From contig JAQUJJ010000003.1 in NCBI GenBank assembly GCA_028681035.1, positions 1 through 31,138 of the forward strand: a stretch of DNA of 31,138 bases, in the 5' to 3' direction. Both the position numbers and the translations under genes were made by a program. Positions 25,286 through 31,138 of the stretch are shown in pieces. The notes under the pieces were generated by a model, which saw only the letters and a list, made by a program, of their open reading frames with translations, searched no databases and was not told the DNA's origin. The first letter of the stretch is position 1, and every line of letters begins with the position of its first letter. The stretch is from Candidatus Cloacimonadota bacterium. Lineage in GTDB: Bacteria > Cloacimonadota > Cloacimonadia > Cloacimonadales > Cloacimonadaceae.

Positions 25286-26365
25286 CTAAAGGCTTTCTTT
25301 TACGGTAATCTTGGTTTTCAGCTCGGCTTCTTCAATCTCATCAAATTCTTTTAGGGTTTGGTTAATGAGGCGCACCCGTTCCTTGTAAGGGACAAAGGCA
25401 CTCTTAAAGCCATTGAGAATAACATATTTAACGGTTGCATAGTCCAAGCCAAGTTCATTAATTGCCAGCATGTATTCGTCGGTTACGGTGGTGTCACTGA
25501 CAGTGCGGTTATCGGTATTGATGGTAACGCGTAAGCCGTAATCTATGTAGAAATCGATGGGATGGCTACGGATATCGGCAACTGCCTTGGTGTGGAAGTT
25601 GCTCTTGATGCATATTTCCAGCGGGATACGATGGTCGTTCACATAGTTCAGCAAATCGCCATCTTCCACCAAGCGGGTGCCATGCCCAATGCGGTGCGTA
25701 CCACAATAATGCAATGCCTGATGGATGCTTTCGGGTCCGTAGGCTTCACCGGCATGGACAGTGATATTCAGGTTATTCTTTAGTGCCAGGTCAAAAGCGT
25801 CCTTATGGTCTTTGGCGGGATGGTTATATTCACCACCGGCAAGATCGAAACCGATAACGCCTTTGTTTTTAAAGGCAATAGCCAGCTCAGCAAGCTTTAA
25901 TGAGGTGGTGGGATCCATGTTGCGGATACCGCAGATAATCACACCGGTTTTGATGTCGAAATCACGCTCAGCATGCTTTAAACCATCGATGACGGCTTGG
26001 GATATTTCGGTAAGCTTCAAGCCCTTATCGGTGTGCAAAATAGGGGAATAACGCACTTCCATATAGCGGACGTTTTCTTTGGCTGCATCTTCGGCAAGCT
26101 CATATGCTGCGCGCTTTAAGCCTTCTTTATCTTGTAACACGAGGTTTACAATGTGAAACCCTTGCAGGTAATCTTCCAAACTCTCGGTTTTATCGGAGCA
26201 CACTATCAGCTTGCGTAATTCAGCAGCATCCATTGTGGGTAGCTTTATATTATTCTTCTTTGCCAGATCGATAATCGTATCGATGCGTACGCTGCCATCC
26301 AGATGCACGTGCAGATCGGTCTTGGGCAGCTTCTGGATAAAGGCTTTCGTCATTTTAATCTTCAT
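25286..26365 (-). CDS. add: Adenosine deaminase
   Basis: The 359-residue TIM-barrel amidohydrolase carries the metal ligands H19 and H21 (DLHVHLDGS), H204 and E207 (VHAGEAYG), H228 (RIGHGTRL) and D285 (INTDNRTVSDT), i.e. the full adenosine deaminase set. It hydrolyses adenosine or deoxyadenosine to inosine plus ammonia. The form with NTDNR instead of the animal-type NTDDP is common in bacterial members. AAGGAT precedes the ATG by 6 bases. gmhA follows after 16 bases. An exact 12-bp palindrome, GTAACAAGTTAC, lies 24 bases upstream (26389-26400). Confidence 0.93.
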   Translation of the reverse strand: MKIKMTKAFIQKLPKTDLHVHLDGSVRIDTIIDLAKKNNIKLPTMDAAELRKLIVCSDKTESLEDYLQGFHIVNLVLQDKEGLKRAAYELAEDAAKENVRYMEVRYSPILHTDKGLKLTEISQAVIDGLKHAERDFDIKTGVIICGIRNMDPTTSLKLAELAIAFKNKGVIGFDLAGGEYNHPAKDHKDAFDLALKNNLNITVHAGEAYGPESIHQALHYCGTHRIGHGTRLVEDGDLLNYVNDHRIPLEICIKSNFHTKAVADIRSHPIDFYIDYGLRVTINTDNRTVSDTTVTDEYMLAINELGLDYATVKYVILNGFKSAFVPYKERVRLINQTLKEFDEIEEAELKTKITVKESL

Positions 26366-26564
26366 TTTCTATCCTTCTTATATGTTGCGTAACAAGTTAC
26401 ACGGTATTGGCTTTATGTCAAACTAAATCTTAAGGAGCTAATAATCCAGAGCCGACCAGATCAATGCTTTTGGCGGATTTGTGGAGAGTCATCCTTTTAA
26501 GTAAACAGGCTAAACCATTGAAATTAGTAACAAGAAGAACAATGGATAAGATGCTCAGCCTGTA

Positions 26565-26818
26565 TGGAGTCCTTCCTGCCTAAACTAACTTGCATTAGCT
26601 TGCATATTTGGCTGTACTAAAAGCTGATAAATGCAACGATATCTTAGCGGCAGGCTGGACTTCAATATGGCATAAGTATCTAAACAAAAAGCTGATAGCC
26701 ACTTTAGAATTTTGAAGTCCAAGTCGCTATCATAATTGATAAAGCTGGTTTATAACTTGCAGTACGTTTAAAGATACTTGGCTAGCTTGTAACAAGTTTA
26801 GCGACAAGGACTCCACAC
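26565..26818. mobile_element. 254-bp element with inverted ends, copy 1
   Basis: The element starts TGGAGTCCTT and ends AAGGACTCCA with the next three bases shared (CAC); the two 10-mers are exact inverted repeats. An inner pair GGACTTCA/TGAAGTCC is also inverted. There is no ORF. It is about 97% identical to copy 2 at 26920. Confidence 0.65.
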
Positions 26819-26915
26819 GCCAACACGTCATCACGTCCACACGCCAAAACTCCAGCACATCAACACCCCAGCACGCCAACACCCCAGCACGCCAACACTC
26901 CAGCACATCATCGCC
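26819..26915. repeat. Degenerate CCAGCAC minisatellite, block 1
   Basis: Units of about 11-13 bases such as CCAGCACGCCAACAC and CCAGCACATCAACAC repeat imperfectly. The sequence is C- and A-rich on this strand and codes for nothing recognisable. Confidence 0.6.
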
Positions 26916-26919
26916 TGTT

Positions 26920-27173
26920 TGGAGTCCTTCCTGCCTAAACTAACTTGCATTAGCTCCCATATTTGGCTGTACTAAAAGCTGATAAATGCAACGATATCTT
27001 AGCGGCAGGCTGGACTTCAATATGGCATAAGTATCTAAACAAAAAGCTGATAGCCACTTTAGAATCCTGAAGTCCAGGTCGCTATCATAATTGATAAAGC
27101 TGGTTTATAACTTGCAGTACGTTTAAAGATACTTGGCTATCTTGTAACAAGTTCAGCGACAAGGACTCCACAC
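26920..27173. mobile_element. 254-bp element with inverted ends, copy 2
   Basis: Same orientation as copy 1, 355 bases later, with about seven substitutions and no indel. It begins TGGAGTCCTT and ends at AAGGACTCCACAC. Each copy is followed by a minisatellite block, so the duplicated unit may be element plus minisatellite. Confidence 0.65.
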
Positions 27174-27293
27174 CCCAACACGTCATCACCTCCGCACGTC
27201 AACACACCAGCACATCAACACCCCAGCACGCCAAAACTCCAGCACGCCAAAACTCCAGCACATCAACACCCCAGCACCCCAAAACCCCAGCAC
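27174..27293. repeat. Degenerate CCAGCAC minisatellite, block 2
   Basis: Continues the same unit type as block 1 (CACGCCAAAACTCCAG and variants), ending at the TTAATTC array. Confidence 0.6.
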
Positions 27294-27328
27294 TTAATTC
27301 TTAATTCTTAATTCTTAATTCTTAATTA
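27294..27328. repeat. TTAATTC heptamer array
   Basis: Four exact TTAATTC units and one TTAATTA unit are joined head to tail. It is followed by a pyrimidine-rich stretch of CTCGACC-like words (27335-27380). Confidence 0.8.
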
Positions 27329-27460
27329 TATCATCCACCCTCTCGACCTTTCGACCTCTCAACTCCTCGCCTTCTCGACTTATCAAGAAATTGTTATTGA
27401 CAAGATTGCAGCAAGGAAACATTCAGTAAAATGATTGTAGCCGGATGGCGAGAGGTATAA

Positions 27461-27823
27461 ATGCCAATATTGAACTGGTTAGGTAAAAGAGAAGCAATTC
27501 ATACAGCAGGAAAAGTAGCATATAGAATACTGAAGCCCGATACAGAACTATCTTATGGAGATGCCGATGGTGAAAACCTGCTTATCCAAGGTGATAATCT
27601 GGAGGCTTTGAAAGCCTTACTCCCTTTTTATGCCGGGCAGGTGAAGTGCATATACATAGACCCCCCTTATAATATCGGGCATGCGTTTACCCACTACGAC
27701 GATAATCTGGAACATAGCCAATGACTTTCGCTGATGTACCCGCGTTTGGAGCTCTTGAGGGACTTTCTGATGCCGGAAGGGAGCATCTTGATTTCTATCG
27801 ACAAAGATAATTATACTAAGTAA
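27461..27823 (+). pseudogene. Type III restriction-modification methyltransferase remnant (mod)
   Basis: The frame gives the N-terminus of an adenine-N6 methyltransferase of the Mod type: LLIQGDNLEALKALLP, then the catalytic DPPYN (in YIDPPYNIG), then HYDDNLEHSQ. There a TGA (27722-27724) stands where the family has Trp (HSQW). The frame then continues in register as LSLMYPRLELLRDFLMPEGS and ISIDK before a final TAA at 27821. The remaining two thirds or more are missing, and no restriction (res) gene is near. It is therefore a dead 5' fragment with an early nonsense change. A product of 87 residues could still be made but would lack the rest of the domain. Confidence 0.85.
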
Positions 27824-27902
27824 TTTACTAAAAAGCATAACGTACATAGCACTATAAGGTTAAAGCACGACTGAAGAATGTGTAATAATAATACCTGATG
27901 AT

Positions 27903-27967
27903 GTAGGGGCGAACTGCGGTTCGCCCGAAGCAATGGTTTCATCGGGCGAACCGCAGTTCGCCCCTAC
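27903..27967. repeat. Perfect inverted repeat with 26-bp arms
   Basis: Arms 27903-27928 (starting GTAGGGGCGAAC and ending GGTTCGCCCGA) and 27942-27967 are exact reverse complements, with a 13-base loop. Shorter pieces of the same sequence recur at 28033-28043 and, inverted, at 28341-28349. It is probably a REP-type unit, just upstream of the transposase remnant. Confidence 0.75.
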
Positions 27968-27999
27968 GTTTATCAACAGAGAGCCAGGCAAGAATTGTA

Positions 28000-28380
28000 A
28001 TGACAGGAAAAGCTAATATGAAAACACCCGATGGTTCGCCCGAGACACTAAGTGTTTCATCTATAAAACCCCAACCCCAACGCAAATTACTCCGTTTACA
28101 TGGCTTTGATTATAGCTGTACAGCCGCATATTTTATCACTATCTGCAGTTATCAGAAGCAACATATTTGGGGAAAGGTGGTTAATGGTGAGATGCATACA
28201 AACCAATTTGGTAAGCTGGTGGCAGAGGAATGGCTACGCTCCGCAAACTTGCGCGACAATATTGGATTGGATGCATTTGTGGTGATGCCAAATCATGTTC
28301 ATGGAATTGTGCAGATAATGGCGAATCAGCAGGATATAGTGGGCGAACCATCCGTCATTCCAGCGCAGGCTGGAATCTAG
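28000..28380 (+). pseudogene. REP-associated tyrosine transposase, truncated
   Basis: The 126-residue ORF starts with an unrelated tail, then enters the family at LLRLHGFDYSCTAAYFITICSY (about 29-50; cited in part), with the His-hydrophobic-His metal motif in VVMPNHVHGIV (about 97-107). Full RAYT proteins are about 150-200 residues or more, with a catalytic Tyr after the HUH motif. That part is missing: the frame runs into a dispersed palindrome (28353-28432) that supplies the last residues PSVIPAQAGI and the stop. The start is unclear (ATG at 28000 or 28018). The gene is very probably inactive. Confidence 0.8.
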
Positions 28381-28432
28381 GTCTTTTCATTCTTGATATA
28401 AACTCTGGATTCCAGCCTGCGCTGGAATGACG
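28353..28432. repeat. Dispersed palindrome with 25-bp arms (REP-like)
   Basis: Arms 28353-28377 (starting CGTCATTCCAGCG) and 28408-28432 are perfect reverse complements, with a 30-base loop. The word ATTCCAGCGCAGGCTGGAAT is a very common intergenic palindrome in many bacterial genomes. It interrupts the transposase frame. Confidence 0.8.
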
Positions 28433-28810
28433 AGCCAAACTATTTTTGCAAAACGCAAAATAAATCGCAATTCTGTCCCGAATTCCCGGATTTGTCCTCC
28501 TTACATTATAGAAGCAATAAAAGTTCTTTGATGAGTGTATAGAGTGTTTTTGTGTAAATGTGCTGGGGTGTTGGCGTGCTGGAGAGACGAGAGGTCTTGA
28601 GGTCGAGGAGTCGAGATGCGTTGATTGTCTCGATGCTTTCGGTGTTCTCGGTGGTGAGATTTAGCGTGCTAGCGTTCTGGGGTGCTGGGGTGCTGGGGTG
28701 CTGGCTTAATTATAGTCTGCTCTTAAACACTTGGACGTGTTGCCACATTTCCGCTTGACATATATCCCCTTGCAGGATAGATGGTTCCTTCTAAAGAGGA
28801 TAGAAAACAT
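28433..28810. other. Spacer and minisatellite before nadC
   Basis: There is no gene here. Bases 28558-28704 carry the minisatellite in the opposite strand sense to that at 26.8-27.3 kb. A possible promoter for nadC is TTGACA (28755-28760), a 17-base spacer and TAGATG (28778-28783), a weak match. Confidence 0.45.
28558..28704. repeat. Minisatellite, inverted relative to blocks 1 and 2
   Basis: GTGCTGGGGTGTTGGCGTGCTGGAG-type words (cited by motif GTGCTGG) are the reverse complement of the CCAGCAC units at 26.8-27.3 kb. A purine-rich GAGGTCGAGGAG stretch mirrors CTCGACC words at 27335-27380. The right end is an exact 8-bp tandem (GGGGTGCT). Confidence 0.6.
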
Positions 28811-28921
28811 ATGTGCTATGAATACAAAAAGTTATATGAACAAAGTGTTAAACAGATAGATGGAAAGCATTTGCCAAGCGCAGATGCTTTTTTTTTGCTT
28901 TGGAGGTGGCATGTTTCTTGA
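28811..28921 (+). CDS. Possible nadC leader peptide, 36 residues
   Basis: An ATG with AGAGGA 10 bases upstream opens a frame MCYEYKKLYEQSV...FFLLWRWHVS that ends at a TGA overlapping the nadC start by 11 bases. It runs straight through the terminator-like hairpin at 28864-28896. Its composition (three Tyr, two Trp) shows no clear link to NAD. It may be a chance ORF; the position makes a leader role plausible. Confidence 0.3.
   Translation: MCYEYKKLYEQSVKQIDGKHLPSADAFFLLWRWHVS
28864..28896 (+). terminator. Intrinsic terminator or attenuator in the nadC leader
   Basis: AAAGCATTTG (28864-28873) pairs with CAGATGCTTT (28881-28890) over 10 bp with one wobble, around a 7-base loop, and the T run extends to 28896. 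It ends 14 bases before the nadC ATG and has no gene of its own upstream, so it would act on nadC transcription itself. Confidence 0.6.
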
Positions 28922-29732
28922 CGAATTAATCCGTAAAAGTTTGGAAGAAGATATTGGAACTGGGGATATTACCACTAAATATCTTGATTTGGAACCAGTC
29001 AGCAGCACAGCCTTCATTGTTGCCAAAGCAGAGGGAGTTCTGGCAGGTGCAGACGTAGCCCTTGCAGTGTTTAAAATGGTGGATCCAGAGCTGAAGATAA
29101 CGCTTTACCGCAAGGATGGCGACAAGCTGCTGCCCAAAGATGAAATCATGCGTCTAGAAGGGCGTCCTGGTTCTATTTTACAGGGTGAAAGAACGGCTTT
29201 GAACTTTATGCAGCGGCTTTCCGGTATTGCCACCAAGACAGCCATGCTGGTTGACATTATTGCCAAAACGGATACCAAGCTGTTGGATACCCGCAAGACA
29301 ACCCCCATGCTGCGGACTCTGGAGAAGTATGCAGTACGCATCGGCGGGGCTTATAACCACCGTTTCGGGCTGTTCGACATGGTGCTGCTTAAAGAAAACC
29401 ATATCCGTGCCTGTGGCTCTATAACTTCTGCGGTGCAGCGCATTAAGAACCATAATACCAGCTACAAAATTGAAGTGGAAGTAACCAATATGGCAGAGCT
29501 TGATGAAGCCTTTGCCGCTGGTGTGGATAGGGTTATGCTGGATAATATGACCCCTGCTCAAATCAAGGCAGCGGTTAAGAAATATAAGAAACATATGGAA
29601 TTGGAAGTATCGGGCGGTATTACTGAAGACAACATCTTGGCTTATGCCAAGACAGGTGTTCAGTACATCTCCTCAGGTGCTCTTACTCATTCCTATAAAT
29701 CATTGGATATCAGCCTTTTATTTAAGGAGTAA
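28911..29732 (+). CDS. nadC: Nicotinate-nucleotide pyrophosphorylase (quinolinate phosphoribosyltransferase)
   Basis: The 273-residue protein shows EDIGTGDITT near the start, the active-site loop LQGERTALNFMQRLSGIAT, LDTRKTTPMLRTLEKYAV, GGAYNHRFGLFDMVLLKENH, EVEVTN, MLDN and LEVSGGIT, the full quinolinate phosphoribosyltransferase signature. It converts quinolinate and PRPP to nicotinate mononucleotide in de novo NAD synthesis. The ATG at 28911 is chosen over 28860 because GGAGGT lies 4 bases upstream and the family starts there. nadA and nadB are not in the window. A terminator-like hairpin and a short ORF precede it. The next gene starts 2 bases after its stop. Confidence 0.95.
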   Translation: MFLDELIRKSLEEDIGTGDITTKYLDLEPVSSTAFIVAKAEGVLAGADVALAVFKMVDPELKITLYRKDGDKLLPKDEIMRLEGRPGSILQGERTALNFMQRLSGIATKTAMLVDIIAKTDTKLLDTRKTTPMLRTLEKYAVRIGGAYNHRFGLFDMVLLKENHIRACGSITSAVQRIKNHNTSYKIEVEVTNMAELDEAFAAGVDRVMLDNMTPAQIKAAVKKYKKHMELEVSGGITEDNILAYAKTGVQYISSGALTHSYKSLDISLLFKE

Positions 29733-29734
29733 GA

Positions 29735-30460
29735 ATGGAAGGACAACTGCGAACCTTAGCCAAAATGCAAACCCTGGACAACGAAATAGGCAGATACCGG
29801 GTTTTACAACAAGAATTACCAAAACAACTTAATGAGATTATAGAAAGCGTAGAGCAGGCTACGATAGACCTGCTTGCCTGCGAAACGGTGCGTGCCGAAA
29901 TAAGCAAAAAGCAAAGAGCTTTGGAAGCCGATATCAAAACTCATCAAGAACAGGGCAAGAAGTATGCCACACAGCTTTCCGAGATTAAGAACAATAAGGA
30001 ATACAAGGCTTTGAACAGCGAGATTTCTTATTTGAAAACCAAGGTTTCGGAAATAGAATCCCAAATGCTGGAGCTTATGGATGAGGATACTGCTGCCAAA
30101 GAAACGGTTGCTACTGCAAAAGTAGAATTGGAAAAGGCAGAGCAGCGCAAGCGGGAAAAAGAAGGCGACCTGCGCCACCAGATAGACGGTTTGGAAGCCA
30201 AGATTGAAGAGGTGCGCGCTGCGCGTAATGAGCTTGCCAGAACCTTGCCGGTGATGGTAGTGAAGCATTACGGAAACATGATAAAGAACAAAAGCAACCA
30301 AGCAGTGGCTTTTAACCGTGATGGTTCCTGCGGCACTTGTGGCTTTGTAATTCGTCAGCAAACCCGCATCGAACTCCAGCTTATGCGCAAGCTTATCTTC
30401 TGCGAAAACTGCGGTAGAATACTTATGAACCGCTTTTTGGTGGAAGAACCCGAAGCCTAA
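29735..30460 (+). CDS. Coiled-coil protein with C-terminal C4 zinc ribbon
   Basis: The 241-residue cytoplasmic protein has a long charged coiled coil (about 1-175) rich in Glu, Lys and Ala, including KNNKEYKALNSEI, a hallmark of the family. A zinc ribbon follows (about 200-235) with cysteines in CGTCG and CENCGRIL. This is the widespread bacterial C4-type zinc-ribbon/DUF164 family, possibly a nucleic-acid or protein adaptor; its role is not known. It starts 2 bases after nadC and ends 12 bases before the RNase P RNA. This family often neighbours rnpB in other genomes. Confidence 0.88.
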   Translation: MEGQLRTLAKMQTLDNEIGRYRVLQQELPKQLNEIIESVEQATIDLLACETVRAEISKKQRALEADIKTHQEQGKKYATQLSEIKNNKEYKALNSEISYLKTKVSEIESQMLELMDEDTAAKETVATAKVELEKAEQRKREKEGDLRHQIDGLEAKIEEVRAARNELARTLPVMVVKHYGNMIKNKSNQAVAFNRDGSCGTCGFVIRQQTRIELQLMRKLIFCENCGRILMNRFLVEEPEA

Positions 30461-30472
30461 AGTTTTATTTAT

Positions 30473-30834
30473 ACAGGGAAGAACAGATGTTCGCTGCGCT
30501 TATGGCGCAGAGGAAAGTCCGGACACCACAGGGCAGGATACTTCCTAACGGGAAGATGCAGCAATGCAGAGCTAGCGCCACAGAAACAAACCGCCTTTCG
30601 TCTTTATGGCGAGGGGCAAGGGTGAAATGGTAGTGTAAGAGACTACCGGTATCCTTGGTGACAGGGATAGCCAGGCAAGCCTTATCCGGTGCAATGCCAA
30701 ATAGGAAAGCTATGATGCTGCCCGCATCGCTTTCGGGTAGGCAGCTTGAGCTTGCTCGCGAGGGCAAGCCTAGATGGATGGACATCACTTTCGGGAAACC
30801 GAAAGCACAGAATCCGGCTTACGGTCTTCCCTGT
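30473..30834 (+). ncRNA. rnpB: RNase P RNA, bacterial type A-like
   Basis: The end helix P1 is formed by ACAGGGAAGA (30473-30482) and TCTTCCCTGT (30825-30834). The conserved core words are present in order: GAGGAAAGTCCGGAC (about 30510-30524), AGGGTGAAATGG (30619-30630), GTAAGAGACTACCGG, and near the 3' end ACAGAATCCGGCTTAC (about 30807-30822). The length of about 362 nt is normal. It is the catalytic RNA that trims tRNA 5' ends. Exact ends are set by P1 and could shift by a few bases. Confidence 0.95.
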
Positions 30835-30854
30835 TTATATTATAGAGGATGTTA

Positions 30855-31138
30855 ATGACAACTAACGTTATAGAATGCATAAACTGTCGGAGTTACCATT
30901 ATTGGGCTGCTAATCTCCGAATTGGCAGAGACAGCGAAGATGTCTTAGAAGCATCCTCTGGATGCTGTGGCAAATCGGAGTTTGCCACCCCATGTATAAC
31001 ATGACAACTAGCGTTATAGAATGCATAAACTGTCGGAGTTACCATTATTGGGCTGCTAATCTCCGAATTGGCAGAGACAGCGAAGATGTCTTAGAAGCAT
31101 CCTCTGGATGCTGTGGCAAATCGGAGTTTGCCACCCCA
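30855..31138 (+). repeat. 146-bp tandem repeat carrying the multi-hairpin element (copies 2 and 3)
   Basis: Unit 1 (30855-31000) and unit 2 (31001 to the edge) are nearly identical. I saw one change (ACTAAC against ACTAGC) in the first 138 bases. Each contains the multi-hairpin repeat (30907-30986 in unit 1). Each also opens an ATG frame of 49 codons (MTTNVIECINCRSYHYW...) whose TGA overlaps the next unit's ATG. The array may continue beyond the window. It starts 20 bases after rnpB. Confidence 0.85.

Larger units (their letters stand above)
26366..27460. other. Repeat-filled accessory region
   Basis: In 1,095 bases no credible gene is seen. It holds two copies of a 254-bp element with inverted ends, two blocks of CCAGCAC-type minisatellite sequence and a TTAATTC heptamer array. 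All are listed separately. Confidence 0.6.

Noticed and set aside
26389..26400. GTAACAAGTTAC palindrome upstream of add as an operator
   Set aside because: It is a perfect 12-bp palindrome, but similar TTGTAACAAG words occur in the nearby 254-bp repeats and no promoter elements line up with it.
26819..27293. CRISPR array
   Set aside because: The units are short, degenerate and without regular unique spacers, and no cas gene is present. It is minisatellite-like sequence.

Overview
The window looks like a stretch of chromosome from an anaerobic, fermentative, Gram-negative-type bacterium. It holds an outer-membrane lipoprotein route (lnt), a heptose-phosphate isomerase (gmhA), a secreted nuclease with a C-terminal sorting-type domain, and a large iron-only hydrogenase cluster. 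The mix resembles Candidatus Cloacimonadota-type genomes. That placement is inference from gene content and base composition; no marker gene search was possible.

Left part (1-5.3 kb): a multi-domain PAS/histidine kinase/double receiver protein running in from the left edge; a gap with decayed minus-strand coding remnants; an MFS transporter whose ribosome site and TTG start lie inside a 9-bp inverted repeat; and an exported Sel1-repeat protein.

Hydrogen block (5.2-13.5 kb, plus strand): a promoter overlapped by a palindrome, then rex, NuoE-like hydC, NuoF-like hydB, catalytic hydA, an 80-residue [2Fe-2S] protein, a PAS-bearing sensory-type [FeFe] hydrogenase (HydS-like) and a SpoIIE/PP2C phosphatase. 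From hydC to the phosphatase the genes are almost seamless. The simplest reading is an NADH- and ferredoxin-linked (bifurcating type) hydrogenase, placed with its redox repressor and a hydrogen or redox sensor that would signal through a phosphatase. The maturases hydE, hydF and hydG are not in the window.

Middle (13.5-22.8 kb): a repeat-rich convergent gap, then a minus-strand operon recJ - lipoprotein - lnt - merR - glyQ - unknown protein - FGase with many ATGA-type overlaps; glyS is not beside glyQ. A second minus-strand pair, speD-speE, makes spermidine.

Right part (22.8-31.1 kb): a MITE-like nested palindrome, the sorted endonuclease I with its terminator, gmhA and adenosine deaminase. 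Next comes a mobile-element graveyard (26.4-28.7 kb) with a duplicated 254-bp element with inverted ends, minisatellite-like arrays facing each other, a dead type III methyltransferase start and a truncated REP-associated transposase. Then nadC (with a leader ORF and terminator-like hairpin), a coiled-coil zinc-ribbon protein, the RNase P RNA, and a 146-bp tandem repeat that leaves the window.

The most striking non-coding signal is a dispersed repeat at about 21.4 kb and twice at 30.9-31.1 kb. It folds as three invariant hairpins plus one covarying hairpin, and the first and last loops are exactly complementary.
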